Assembly: GCA_019914995.1 (NCBI GenBank)
Contig: CM034127.1
Span: forward strand, 806,001-870,000
DNA length: 64,000 bases
Direction of reading: 5' to 3'
Origin: Acanthochlamys bracteata
Lineage: Eukaryota > Streptophyta > Magnoliopsida > Pandanales > Velloziaceae
Below are positions 50,320 to 63,732 of the stretch, piece by piece. The position numbers and the translations under genes were made by a program. Below the pieces are notes generated by a model. It did not search any database and had not been told where the DNA came from. It saw only the letters and a list, made by a program, of their open reading frames with translations. Numbering within the stretch: position 1 is the stretch's first letter; every line of letters starts with the position of its first letter.

Positions 50320-53300
50320 TTAACAATAAATCCGCTTTGGAGAAGATGGTGGGTAAAAGTAAAACCGATACAATGGCACAACACCAGCTTGACTGCAACG
50401 TGTCAGTAGATGACTTTTTTTGTGCGACCGTTTCGTTTTTTCTTTTTTCCACACTCACTCAACCAAAGTCAAACGCTTGTCCTCCTCTGGGAATTACTTT
50501 TCTACCCTTTCAGATATCATCTGTTGGAACTTTGACGGATAATTGTATATTTATGAAAATAAGTGTAGTTTTAAGGGTATTTAAGTTATTTGGAGGGGAA
50601 ATACATGTGCTCCTACGAGCCCGGTGCAAGAAGAAAACAGTTTCTCTTTTGTGTTTATTTAGTAATTTTTATTCTTTTTCCTTCCAGAGAAAGGGATTTT
50701 AATTTTATTAAGTTTGTTTTGTTGGATTTAATTAGGAAAATAATACTCTTTAAAGATTGGATTAACATTTGTGTACCAATTTTGATGACAATTAATTTTT
50801 CAATGATTAGGACTCACATTAATATTCTACAACATTTTTCGAATTGCACTTATCCGAATTTTCATTTTTATCTGAAATGTAATCTGGATTATGTTAAAAC
50901 CTTAAATAATATAGTAAAATGTCGAATGAAATACATATTATTACAATTCTGTGAATGCAAATAAAAGCGATCGATATACTTACGGAGTCTATACATACAT
51001 TAAACTGTTCTTAATCTTATTTGAACGACCGTAATTCTAATTTAGAGATAACTTTGTGAATTTGCACTAATTACACCAAGTCTTAGGGAGCATTTGAAAA
51101 TGTCAATGATTTCATACAAAGAGAATATACATATAACCTATGTGTTACGTACACTATCTGTTATATTTTAAGCATTAGAAGAAGTTAGCATGACTAAAAC
51201 TTATTATTATTTATATTTAATATTTTTTTGAAATCAAAATAATAAAATTTATTTATCAAAATAAGATAAAAATATTTTTTGTTTCATAAAAATTCTTCCA
51301 AACAAACCTAAATTTATCTATAAAAATTGATAGAACTTTTAATTTATTATATTTTTTGAACTAGAATTGAGTAGGGGTGGCAATATATGACCCAATTCGA
51401 AAATTTAACCCATGTTTAATCAGAATTAGGGTTGAAAATTTTGACCCGTATAAATATATAAATTGGGTTAGGGTTGAACGAATTTGATTCGATTATTAAA
51501 TGGGTCGATCCGAGTTAACCCGAAATGTCATCTTTTGAAGAAACAAATGTTGATTTTTTTCTTACTGTATAATAAAATATTGGTAATAAAAATAATCGAT
51601 AATAGTTATTTATAAACTATTAAATTATATTGTATTTATAATTAATTTTTTATTTTTATATCTTAGTAAAATAGTGTAAGATGAAAATTATAATATTATT
51701 GGAAGTATTACTATATAGGTATTTATAATGATGAATTTAAATTTCGTATAAAGATTTTTATGAAACTTTTGTTAGATAGATATGTTTATTAAAATTTTTA
51801 TCGAAATTATTAATATGTATTTATAATCATAAATTTCAGCTGTTATCATATATTTTCAAAAAATAAAAATAACAATTTTTCTTTGATATTTTAAAGACCG
51901 ATGAAAATATTAAGGAATGCATATTTTGTCGGACATAATTATATATAAAAATATCGTGCACTTTTATTCGAACTGATCTTATAATTTTACTAAAGCTTAA
52001 AAATATAAAATTAATAATTAATAATTTTAATTATTAAATGGGTCGATTCGAATTGACCTGATCATTAGTAGGTTAGGCTAGGATTGACAATTTTGACCGA
52101 TATAAATTTATGAGTTGGATTAGGGTTGAACAAATTATTAAATAGATCGACCCGAAATCGACCCACCAATCTATATTGCAACCTCTATAATTGAGTTGAA
52201 ATTGAATTAAATTATTAATAATAACATTATTGATAATGGATTTAATTCGTGTGTGTTTTTATAAAAAGAGATGAAATAAAATAATTAATACATTTTTTAT
52301 AAAATTTAAAATAAGTTAAAAATAATTTAAATAAAATTAGTTATTAGATTGAAAAGAACACGGTGATATTCATTGAATGAATTGTGAAGGGAGAATAGAA
52401 GAGAAGAAGGGACCGACTGTGAAAGTGAACGGTGCTCACGTCAATACATGATTGGAGTTCCCAATGCCATGCATTCAAGACACGGTTTCCTTCCTGTTAT
52501 TTATTCCATGCTGTCGACGTCTACGCGCTTCTGAACTTCACGCATTTCAATTGAGCAGCTGGATTGCATACATTTTTCTGCATACATACATATACACATG
52601 TATACAGAAAAGCTCATACATATAGGTCTACGGTGTACTTAGCAAATTACGTTACTCGATGGAGTTCTTCGTGAATTTCCGACCGAAAATTGAACTACGT
52701 ATTCATGTAAATATCAAATTCAATTATGCAAAAAACCGATTCATGGAAGAGTATATAACTCCGGGCATGATCCCAGTTTTGATAGGGTGAGAGTGACAGC
52801 TCTAAAACGAAACTATTCCTCCATATGTTGATGATCTGGACAACATCTGTCCAGAGCCTGAGAGAAATTAACATAACATTACCAACCACACTGATGGCAA
52901 CTGGCAACATACAAACTCGGTCATGTTTCTTCGTACATCGCTTTCATATCAAAGAGCAAAACTTTTGTTGACATAAATAGATACACAGACTACAGAGTTC
53001 AACAACAAATCTTGTCACCTTCGCAATATATATAACTGTGCTAATATTCTCTTGTTAAACAAAGTTTAAGACTTCATAGAAGAAGGGTAAGTTCAGCCGA
53101 GACCTCTTTCCAAATTGTAGCTGACGCTCTCCCATCTCATCAGAGGTTGGACAGAAGTCTCAAACAAAAGCACCACAATTCAGGCTTTCTCGTCCCAGTA
53201 TTCTAACGGAAACATTATAGCGTAGCAGATATATAGCTACTCAGCTCTATTGGTTGCTCGAGCAAATTCCTTTAGCAAAAGAGTATCATCTACCAAACTA

Positions 53301-53339
53301 TTCTATCATCATCAATGGATACGATGTTGAACTTACAGA
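50320..53339. other. Intergenic region between the HDG5-like promoter and the ALG2 3' end
   Basis: Contains the distal HDG5-like promoter, an AT-rich stretch at about 51225-51305 ending in ccaaac, the hAT-like element, and from about 52700 to 53339 sequence likely to be the ALG2 3' UTR. An antisense frame of about 200 codons at 50103-50702 is compositionally poor and not supported. Confidence 0.5.
51372..52188. mobile_element. hAT-like non-autonomous DNA transposon (817 bp) with TIRs and 8-bp target duplication
   Basis: The left end TAGGGGTGGCAATATA and the inverted right end TAGAGGTTGCAATATA match at 14 of 16 positions. The flanks are gaattgag (51364-51371) and taattgag (52189-52196), an 8-bp target duplication with one mismatch, as expected of hAT elements. 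The interior has no transposase frame. It carries a diverged direct repeat (ggattagggttgaac and aaatgggtcgat/cgacccg phrases) near both ends, at about 51400-51525 and 52030-52165. The TSD mismatch and A/T drift indicate an old insertion. Confidence 0.7.
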
Positions 53340-56300
53340 TCAGTCCATTCTTTGGTGATAAACATTAAACAAATAGTGATTCAGCTGTTCCCCAAATCTT
53401 TTCCTGGAGAAAAATTCTGAAACGTGGCGCCGTGCTTCCTTACCCATTCTTACTGCCTTTTCAGCATCCATTAAGAGTTCGGACATAGCTCTTGCAAATT
53501 CCTGTGGAAAGGGATCACAGAGAAACCCAGTCACCTTGTGCTTAATCGTCTCAACTGGGCCACCGCTATTGCATGCTATAACAGGCTTTTGCGCTGCCAT
53601 TGCTTCCAAGGGAACAATACCAAAGTGTTCATCCTACATCAGAAGCAAAGCAGATAAATCTATAAGTAAGACAACACTAGATAATAGAATATTAGACAAG
53701 TAATTTGTACATGATGTTTTTTCTCATTAACGCCATGTGAGATAAACATGCTAACAATGTCTAGAGAAAGATTGTCTTTGTGAAGGGGCAAAGATGATCT
53801 AGCCAACCAAATCTTTGGATAGTAAATTCATTTACAAATGCTACTATTAAGGGCATCCAATTTGTGGGTTAATTCCTAATACTGTCGGTTACCTTGAGAG
53901 AATATTTTACAAGCTGAAAGACGAAATGACATGGCAGTTAACACTTGGAAAGTACATGAAAACAGGACTTCCAAGCAAACAAAGTCTATAGGTACACTGT
54001 AACTCTCCTCAGGTTGGAGAAATTTTCTCATACCTCTCATTCCGGAAACAGAAATGATGGAAATAAGTACGCTATCTTCCTTACATTACCATCCTTATAT
54101 ATTTTCATTATAAAAATTGAGAAAAAAATTATACAAAGGTACGCTTCATACTTCTATAACATCGTTTGACCTGCAGAAATGATATTTGGACATTTAGGGA
54201 ACTACCTACTACTATCAAGATGAAGCCTTTGGTACTTATGTTTGCAAGAAGTAAGATCACTAGCGTATATAACATTTTTCTCCATTAAATTCTTTAAATA
54301 ATTATGTGGAATAAAGCAATTTCTCAGGCCTCATTCTCAAACAAATTCCTAAAGGTTACAGGAAAAGTTGAGTAAATAACATCTCATCACTACCAATGAA
54401 CATTCACTATCACTAAGCTGACATTATGCTGAACTTAACCAATTTACCTTCGGAGTATAGAGCACACAGATGCATTCTGAAAGAAGTAAATTTCTTTCAG
54501 CAGTTGAGCAGGAAGTGAGGAATCTAACTTGATCAGATATTCCTTCATTATATGCCAATTTCTTGAGCTCTTCTAAGTACTCAACATTCTCCCTGAGACG
54601 CTCATCATAGCCTCCTGAACAGGGGGTGCAGATATTAGCTACCACAGATAACTGAGAGCGTCTAAAATTATACAATAGTTATGAAAATTAATGCCCATTT
54701 TAAACATGACGAAAATAGTTCTTGCTAAATGACTGCACACATGCAAAAAAAAAGTTTAGCAGTCATTAGAAATTTCTGTTTATAACCATTTCTTGACTCG
54801 GTAAAAGAAACGGAACACAAGTTTGGCACAATTAGATCTCCACAACATTCCAAGATTCTCCCTGATCTTTCAATTTCCAGATGTAAAAGCATCTTAACTA
54901 TGCTATGGAAGCTTTATTATTAGAGAAGAATTCCCATTCCAGTTAAGGTAATAGCTTAATAGGAAACAGAGAAAGCAAAGTTATATGATAGTCAAGAATA
55001 AGTGGGACGTTAGGGAGAACGCACTCCCACTGTCCCCAATTTATATTATTTGTTTATTTGATGTTTCAATCTTTTTTTTTAATATTTAGACAGTGCAGGT
55101 GAATTGTAAGTTATTAAATCTATAAAGTTTTTTTTTTTTTTTTTTAGGTAAAAGAGTACAAGCTCGTTTCCAGAAAAGCTCCAACATAAGCTCCTTCTTA
55201 GAAAAGCTCCTTAGTTTAAGCACCCCAACGTGTAACAACGCATTAATAAAGCATCATTGAAGCATGAGAGACACATGCAATGGCCCAAAGAAGAAGCTAA
55301 GCTAATAGGTAAAAATGAACCTGCAACTCCTCAAGGAAAATCCAGGAGCTATAATCATAACAAACAAAGCTATATGATGAAACGCAAAGCACTACCAATT
55401 AACCGTTGTTCCTCTAAATTTCCAGTTTCCAAGCTAGTAAAAGTATCTCCCTACAGTCTTAACCTAGAGTATGTCATCGCAATTGATTGTGCATGAGGAA
55501 AACTACCTGCAACAGTCAAGGTAGCTTGAATTAACTGGTGACCTGGAAGAGTACTATCAGAACGAAGAGTAGCAAATGCTGAAATTGCTAATTCGAGATT
55601 CTTTTTCCTTTCAAAGCGGTTGATAGAAAGGAAATTCAACCTGCAAACAAAAAGGATGCAACTGTTATAAGAGAAAAGTGTACGTTCCTTTTGGTTCAAA
55701 ATAACAAGAACAAGCGGAATAGATTCTATACTAGAAGATATTTAGAAATATACAAGCTTGTGGTTACTTATAAGAACTTGGCACATTGAACTGTTCGACG
55801 TTGACTGCTGGATAAAGAACAGAAGGCAGTTTTCCTTTTGAATGAAGACCTTTAAATGTCCTAGCAAATTGAGTTGCAGTAAATCTGCTATTAACAAGTA
55901 TTTCATCTGCCATACCTGAGGATCCAGAAAACATATGTTCTAAGCTTGCAATATATATCAATCTAGGAAAAGAAAAGCAAAATTGGATTAAGTATGGTTT
56001 GGAATGAACCAGTTGTTACTTCTTCTATAACATCGATAGGTTTACGGTACATTCTCCGGACAGCAGTTGTATGTTGTGCAAGCAACAAATCTGGAAAATG
56101 ACAGTAAAATATTACCTATAGAGAGACAGAGACGATCAGTACCAGTAGCAGGACTAAATATACTCGATTGATGTCGAAAAGGTAATCACCTTAGTAGCTC
56201 TTTTCAATTTCAGCACTGAAACTACTACAGATACTTGGTCAGCCAGTATGATGTCAAAAGAAGGCCACATAAGAAGTACACAGAGCGCAACAAAGATACA

Positions 56301-57488
56301 ACGGACATATGCACATACGGCATGGAAACGATAGAATACGTGGCGTGGTAGAAAGTCACCATACACTTTCACTTTAAATGGACCTGAAACAAAAAAGGTT
56401 AGAGATATATACACAAACAACAAATATTGCACATAATAACTCTTCATGAAAATTAATTCACTCCAAAGGAATCTTGGCATATTCAATGTTTCTACTTTCA
56501 GGAAAAATGCACAACCACTTTCCCAAATGAGCACGAATTCTCCAAATTTTCGCTCATCTCTCTCATGCACCACTCATCCAACCTCATAATTGTGAAGAGA
56601 AATACGTCCAATATTCAATGATATGTAGAATGCAGCTTTAAAGAACACGTCTCCTGCTACTTAAAGTGAAACTAGTTCCAAAACAACTCTATATTTAACA
56701 TATGGAGGAACAGATGCATAAAAGGTTAGCATAAAGTATGAAACTTATTGTCCATCTCTCACCCATGCATTATTCATCCAATCTCACAAAATCATTAACA
56801 AGTTCAATATAGTATATAATGCAGCTAGAAACGATATCATGATAAACATGTCATGTACATTCACAGGGTCAGCAGCTCATCATACACAATTGAAACAGAG
56901 AAATAAACAAAGGCATGCAGAAAACTGGGATCACTGCATCTACAACAGGCGAAAATTTTTATCATAGCGTAGCTACTCAAAATACTAGAACTTGTTATCT
57001 ACGCATTACCATCAATCAAACTACAAGAGATTACCAGATATAGTCTCCTCAAAGCATCGTTTCCTGTCATGATGTGCTGTGAAAACATGTACATCATGGC
57101 CATGCGAAGAAAGTTCAACAGCTGCATCAACAATCAACCTTTCGGCGCCGCCTACAGAAACATCGATAGGTTCTAATATAAGCATTATTCTGAAAGCAAT
57201 CTTCAAGTATTATAAATAGAATGTTTAATCGACAAACATCCTTGAAACACCAGTAAAAATTTTATCATATAATGAAGTGCAAATTTAATTACGAAACAAA
57301 ATTTTATAAGTTCAATTTCTGAAACTTAGAGATCCGATCGTTCGAATCTGGAAATCGTGAAGAAATCGAGCGATTGGAAAAAGGAACGATTATGGAGGGG
57401 AAGAGAGAGGGAGAGATTGCTAACCAATTCCAAGATCTGGATGGATGATTGCGATCTTCAGCTTCTTCGTATCGCTCTTGTTCTCCAT
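53340..57488 (-). CDS. ALG2: ALG2, alpha-1,3/1,6-mannosyltransferase of N-glycan assembly
   Basis: Eight exons (minus): 57488-57425, 57151-57035, 56383-56190, 56115-56010, 55915-55768, 55640-55507, 54614-54448, 53633-53340. They join in frame to 407 residues, close to the Arabidopsis protein (about 403). The enzyme adds the second and third mannoses to the dolichol-linked oligosaccharide on the cytosolic ER face. Visible features are HPDLGIGGAERL at the N-terminus (GT-B glycine loop), a hydrophobic segment in exon 3 (YVRCIFVALCVLLMWPSFD), FYCHFPD, and LNFLSINRFERKKN. The GT4 EX7E motif is DEHFGIVPLEAM, with Glu312 and Glu320. All junctions are canonical. The gene appears single and intact, with a short 5' leader starting soon upstream of 57488. 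Confidence 0.95.
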
Positions 57489-57499
57489 TTGATCGTTTT

Positions 57500-60000
57500 C
57501 GATATCTTTTTTCTCCTAGAAACGAAACAGTAATTCACTTAATTTGTTGAGATTTGTTTATTTGGTTCCCTGTTCTTACTCCTCTCAGTGAAATTAATTT
57601 CATTCCTTAATAAATAATAACTGCTTCATTGTTGCATGTAAATAAGGAAAATGTATGTATGCAATATTATTACATTAGATGACCATTTCTGCAAATATTA
57701 ACCAGTAGTCCAAACTAACACCTTCACCTGGGCCACCCGTTCCCAATCTGCTCCTCACACCTTGAAGCAGATCACGACTTAACCGTTCCGACTAATCACG
57801 AATATAAGAAGCTAAGTATTTGCTCTAACAATTTCAACGTAAATTTCATCCTATTGAGCCGATTAAGTGAAAAGTCGCTATAGACAATTCGGTAAACTAA
57901 TAAGTCCGACCACTCGTTGAACAAAAAATCTGATGCAGATAAAACCAACAATGATTTTATCATAGTCTATCCCATAAATGTACGGTTATTATCTACCGTA
58001 TAGCAAATAACGAGTTTGTTCCACAAAAATTGTTGTTAACTCTAACCCAAATTTTTAGTAACAAAAGTTGTGTTTGTGAAAGCGAATTAAAGATGTACGA
58101 AAGCTAAGAACGAAAAATAACGCACGGATCGAAAAAATATGTATGCAAACAATTGGAGTTTTAGAATCCACCACTAATGCCTCTAATTTAATCCTTAAAT
58201 AAATATGATAATAGATTATGATGATTGTGAAGATCTTGTATCTAATACCTTGGTCCAGTTCTTAGATACAATTTCTAATTATGATTTTAACTTTGGTCCA
58301 GTATAAAATCACCTATCGTTAGTGATATTCTAACTCCTTGTTTAGAAATTACTAACAATGCATTAGGTTCTGCGAAATCATAAATCATGTAGTTATATTC
58401 ACTTTGATCCAGTAAATATTAACTACAATTGTTAATCCTGTAAGTCGTAAATTATGCTCCGATTGGTCCTCGCAAACACAATTAATATAATAATTTAGAT
58501 ATCAAACTCAATGCTAATCATGCATGCGAATTTAAAATCTAAACATCTTTTCAAACAAGAATTAACAACTCACATAAAATCAACAATTCATAGATCACAT
58601 AATATTCAAGAAATAAATTAAACTTATTAGGGTTTCATCCTAACTCCAGTTTAGAGAACTTAGCCACTCATATTAATACACACAATAATATTGTATAGAA
58701 AATAAAACATAAGGAAAAGAGAAGAAAGCAAATCTAAAGAATTTTTCGTCTCTAATTTGATCTTCCTTCTGTCTTCCGTCGGCTCTCTCTAGAATTTTCG
58801 TCGGCCCTTTGTTGACTCTTTGTTGGTTTTTCGTTGCTCCTTCGATGCCCCTTTTGGCTCTCCATTTACCTCTTTTTATAGTAGAACTTTCTCCCACAAA
58901 ATTAGGTAAAAAATATCTTCAAAATTTTCGGATTAGATTTGATATAAATTTGTTGCTATATTTGATGCTAGATCTTTGATTTAGATTTAATTGGTCAAAT
59001 ACATCAATGAAGATCGCCGCTTGATATTTCCTTCCATGATTAGCTCTTTTATTTTATTCCTTCAATAATTTGCTTCTTTATTTACCTATACTTCACAAAA
59101 TAAAATAAAATAATTCATATTGTGAATAAAATTTTAATAAAAATCTAATATTTATTATAACAATAAGATATAATAAATATATCACATTATACATTATCAA
59201 ATCCTTCGAATAATTTTGCAAGAGTGAACCTACTACTGTTTCTTATTACAAATTCAAAACTATGTTTGCCTCTTTTGCAAAATGTTTACCGTATTATCAT
59301 ATGATCATGGAATGATTCTTACCAAGAAAAATACTTGGCAAGCACTAGACATGCAGTTTGGAATTGAAAGGTGTTGTCCATTTTAACATTCTAGTGAAAG
59401 GTCAAAGAAAAGTGATGTACACAACCATTCATAACCGTTCATTCGCAATCTTGAGTTAATCGATATTGTCGAATTTTGAGTTTCACCTCTTCAGTTGTAG
59501 CAGATTTAAATTTACATGGCCAAGAAATATTGAAACTTAAAAAAAAAAGAAACATGTATTATTATCTAAGTGAGTGATAGTTATCCTCGTTCTAGTGCAA
59601 GTCTTTACTTATCTCAGTACCAATACCATGGAGGTCAAATAGCATATTCTTTACACATAATAGTTACGCTTGTTCTTGTGCATAGACCGTTTCGCAAAGC
59701 TTTTCAAAAAAATTATTTATTAATTTTTAATTTATATTTTTAATATATTTTATATTTAAAATTTAAAAAAAATTTTATGTAATAAATTTTTTTATTATTT
59801 ATTTTATTATTTTAGATAAAAAATTATTTTAAAAAATAAGATTACTTTTTAGAAAAAATTTATTCAAGAATATTTTCAAACGCTCCAAACACAGAAACAC
59901 AACGATAATTCGTAGCTTTACATGAACTTACACTTGCAAATGTTTTACATTCGTCCTGTTTCTGCAAAATCCCAATAAGTTATTATTAAATAGTTTCCCA
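57500..60000. other. Intergenic region between ALG2 and the fibrillin gene, partly repeat-like
   Basis: The two genes diverge. From about 57900 to 59160 the sequence has a texture different from its surroundings: the phrase ttggtccagt recurs with variation near 58250, 58292 and 58402, and a long T/C-rich and G/C-richer block lies at 58740-58870. No coding frame, LTR pair or terminal repeat could be defined. It may be an old non-autonomous retroelement. An AT-rich MITE-like element lies at 59690-59895. Confidence 0.35.
59690..59895. repeat. AT-rich MITE-like element ending at caaacgctccaaac
   Basis: Series of tttta/aaaat blocks including taatatattttatatttaaaattt and ending tattttcaaacgctccaaaca. 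It lies only about 160 bp upstream of the fibrillin start codon, so it sits in the proximal promoter. Confidence 0.35.
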
Positions 60001-60058
60001 CTCTCGTTCTAATTCACCGAAACAGAAAATCAGAACAAAGAAAGAAAGAAGCAGTACA

Positions 60059-62849
60059 ATGGTCACCGGTTTGCTCGCCGTCTCGCGTCCGCCGCTCTAT
60101 AAATATCCCCTTAATTCTCTCACCTCATTCTCTTCTTCTTCTTCGTCTTCTCAATCCCTAAACTCAACGAACTCTCCACTTCTCTTCCTCCGCCGCCGCC
60201 GTTCCTTTCCGCTCCGTCGCATCTCCGCTTCCGCCGCCGGTGAAGATTCCGGCACTCCCGAGTCTCGTAAACCTCCACGTGTCACCGACGAGTGGGGGGA
60301 ACCGATCGAAGCTCGTGGAGAAACCCCGTCGCAGCCTGATCCTCCGCAAGGCGAGGATGAAGATGAGTGGGGGAAGCAGGCTTCTGGTTCAAGTGATGAG
60401 TATGTCGCCGGAGGAAACGGTACTGCGGCTGTGGCAGGGGATGATAGGTTGGTGCAGTTAAAGCGTTGCTTGGTTGATACGTTGTATGGGACGGAGTTGG
60501 GGTTTCGCGCTTCGGCTGAGACACGGGCTGAGATTTTCGAGCTGGTTGCGCAGCTTGAGGCGGAGAATCCCAACCCGGCGCCGACTGAGAGATCGGACCT
60601 GCTTGATGGAAACTGGATTCTGCTGTGAGTATTTTTTATTTCTTTTAGCTGGATTTTATTTTGTTTTTATAGCCGTGATGATTACTCTTGTGATGGGATT
60701 GATGCTGTTGAAATGCTTGTTGGATATAGGCGAAGGTGTTTTCTGCATTTTGAGGCTTGGTTGAGTAAAATAGGCCCCCTTCTGAGTTAGCTTACTTTTT
60801 CTAATGTGCGAGTCAGCTCAGTTTATATGATGGTTTTGAAAATGTACTTGACTTTGCTTAACCAGATGTTTGAAAGAATATGGAACTTAAGAGGAACACA
60901 CCATATGCTCTTTGAGGGGATTGATAGGTGATTGCTAAATAGATCCTGCTTTGAGTTATCTTTTGGTTGAATTGTTTGTACTTAATTACATTATTCTATT
61001 CTGGAGTTCTATTTGAAAATTTGAATTTGAGGCAAGTGTCTTTTCTTCACTTTGCAAGGTTAACAAAAAAGTAAATCTTGCTGTGGGGATCTATTTATTT
61101 AGCTGAGTATCCTTGCCTGGAAGATGATTGTTGCTTGGAATTTATCTACTGAGATCTATAATGGAATATTCATTGGATTGTGGGGGGATAGATGAGTATA
61201 GGTCTTACTATATTTGCATCTGAATTTTCAAGCAATTAGATAATGCTTGCGATGATAGAATGAATGTGATTGAAGTTCTTGCTTGGTTTACGCAACACGC
61301 TTTCAGACATGTGAAATGCTGGACAATGAGCAGATCATGATGTGCTGCTAATGATCTCCCGCATCTCATAATTCTTTCGCTGAACTTTGATCACCAGTGG
61401 CACAATATGCATCAAACTATTTAGCATATAATAGTTGTTGAAGCACTGTTATTATTTAATGCATGCACACGGTGTATTAGGTTGGAGTTAAGTTTACGAG
61501 TCGCTATCTCAATTTTCTAATGAAGTGATGATATAGCATATGCTTCTGAACTATGTCACGGTACTTCAAACATTTATTTTATTTCTTGTACTTAAGACTG
61601 CAAATTTCCTTTCTCTGCTCATCCTGTGAATGATTATCTGTCAAATATCACAGGTTCACTGCATATTCTGAACTTTTCCCTGTTGTGGCCATTGCAAATA
61701 CACCTCTGTTAAAGGTGAAGGCAATATCACAATCAATTGATTCAACTAGTATGACAATAGTGAATGCGACTACACTTTCTAGTCCTGGCTCCACTTTTTC
61801 CTTTAGTGCAGTTGCATCATATGAAGTTCAAAGCCCATCAAGGATACAGGTAGTTTGAATTTTATGGTAGTGGCTTATGGTTTGTCATGAGCTATGCATT
61901 GGGTAGGCAAACATCTGCAATATTTAGATATAACAGTTGCATCCAACTCAGTTAGAGAAGACACATATGAATGATCACATGATTTTTTTGTTTTAAATGT
62001 TTCTGCTCTTGACTTGTCTTGATATTTTTGACTTTGCATTAAGGATAGTATATTGCTGGATAGCAATTCTTTTTATTTGCTGCAGTAGCTCTAATTATGT
62101 CTAGATGTTAGTTTTATAGTTTTTTGATTGATTATGTATGCCATACTTAATTTAAACAAAAAATAAAAGGTGTCTGTCTATTTAACATAGGCAAGCATGC
62201 TTAATTTGGGATAGAAAGCTCAACGTAGGCATTGTCAAAATTTTGGTTTCTGGTTTTGAGTCAGAACTTCTGAGAGGCATAGCATTATCCAGGCTTAGGA
62301 TTTGTATGCGCTTATGCTAACCCATGGAAATGCGTAACTTGTGCATGAACAGCATGTAAATGCATGCACGCATAAATCTTGCTATTCACCTGTACAATCA
62401 TGCTCATGACAACTGGCAGAAGTAAGGTCATAATATCTACTTTTTGTTTTGCTATTTTCATCTCACCGCTATCTGGCAATGTTACGTAGAATTTATCTCC
62501 ATATGTATTGACCAATCATCTGGTTTTGCAGGTCCAGATCAAGGAAGGAAGCATTAAGCCTCCACAGATATCATCAAGCGTTGACCTACCTGACAGTATA
62601 GATGTATTTGGTCAGAAGATTGATCTTTCACCTGTTCAGCGAACCTTGAATCCTGTGCAGGGAGCAGTGGCTAATGCGACTCGTTCAATTTCCAGGCAGC
62701 CTCCTCTCAAAATCCCGATTCCGGGAAATAGGCCGAAATCGTGGCTTCTGATAACTTACCTCGACGAAGATTTTAGAATTTCAAGAGGTGATGGTGGGAT
62801 TTTCATTTTAGCAAAAGAAGGGAGCCTGTTGCTAGATCAAATCTCATGA
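60059..62849 (+). CDS. Plastid-lipid-associated protein / fibrillin (FBN2, PAP3-like)
   Basis: Three exons: 60059-60624, 61654-61849 and 62532-62849, giving 359 residues. Fibrillins coat plastoglobules and thylakoid lipids and respond to light and oxidative stress. Residues 1 to about 57 are Ser/Arg-rich, ending in LRRISASAAG, a clear chloroplast transit peptide. An acidic spacer follows with two related motifs, TDEWGEP and EDEWGK. The PAP/fibrillin lipocalin-type domain starts near 128 (LVQLKRCLVDTLYGTELGFRAS) and includes LLDGNWILLFTAYSELFP. It ends with the conserved RISRGDGGIFILAKEG. The acidic DEWG spacer and length suggest the FBN1/FBN2 clade, more like PAP3/FBN2; the subclass is inference. 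Introns are large (about 1.0 and 0.7 kb). All splice sites are canonical. Confidence 0.92.
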
Positions 62850-63520
62850 ACTCAGTGTTGGCAATAAGAACATGCACTTCTCGAGAAACTTGTGAATTTC
62901 ATTGAGTTCTTTTAAAGTGCATTTATACTACTTTCACTTTGTTTTGGTTCTATTTGGACTTCTTTGCCCATAGTTTCTAAAAACTGTAGTGAGCAAAAAG
63001 CATAACATGCTACTGAACAGATTGCTGTATAATTGGATTCAAGTGTACAATGAAATTTCCTTTGCGCTTCATGGAAATTGAGAACAATTATTGAAGTGAT
63101 AAAATGTCGAAGGCATCAACTACTGCTAGAAAAAGAATTCCGCTATGATAGGATTCTGTATAGGATCTGATCAATTCGATGTATTCGTAATTCCCGTGCC
63201 GTATCTGTAGCATCATTCATTAACATCTACAGAAACCCACAGTGTCTCTCGTCGGCATTAATCAATCACACATGAGAAAATAAACAGTCTACAAACAAAT
63301 TTAGTCACATTGTTGTCTTATATTCCATGGGATACGCAATCTGGACAATTTACAATTTAGATTAGCTTCTGGCTAATCTAATCGCTATGCACATTCAGCA
63401 CATTAAACAATTACATAATAGACATGATATCAGCTGAAGTTATTAGACTGCTGCAACATTTCAAACAATTTAACTATTGATGCTGTGTGGATATCAAAAC
63501 CAAAGGTTTCACTGCCATAC
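62850..63520. other. Fibrillin 3' UTR and short intergenic stretch
   Basis: The first 100-250 bp are probably fibrillin 3' UTR. The rest shows no coding frame or RNA gene that I can support. Confidence 0.45.
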
Positions 63521-63732
63521 TGCACATTACAGGACAAGGAGTTGGAAACAGCTCAGAAATTCCTGCCAGATCCAGAACTGGAGGATGAGGAAGATTATTG
63601 CTTTTTTAATTGAAGAATCGATGTCAGTAACAAGCAGAACCAAACCAGATAAGGATCTAATTATGCAAAAGCCTTGTTACCGCTTTCAAGGAAGCATCTT
63701 GCAGGCTTGAAACACTGCTGCAAGCAATCCCG

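Noticed and set aside
50103-50702. 199-codon plus-strand frame upstream of the HDG5-like gene
   Set aside because: Lies antisense to the HDG5-like leader and promoter; composition is Phe/Leu/Ser-rich from A/T and CT runs, with no domain.
52695-52910. 71-codon minus-strand frame
   Set aside because: Located in the probable ALG2 3' UTR; no domain, not conserved-looking.
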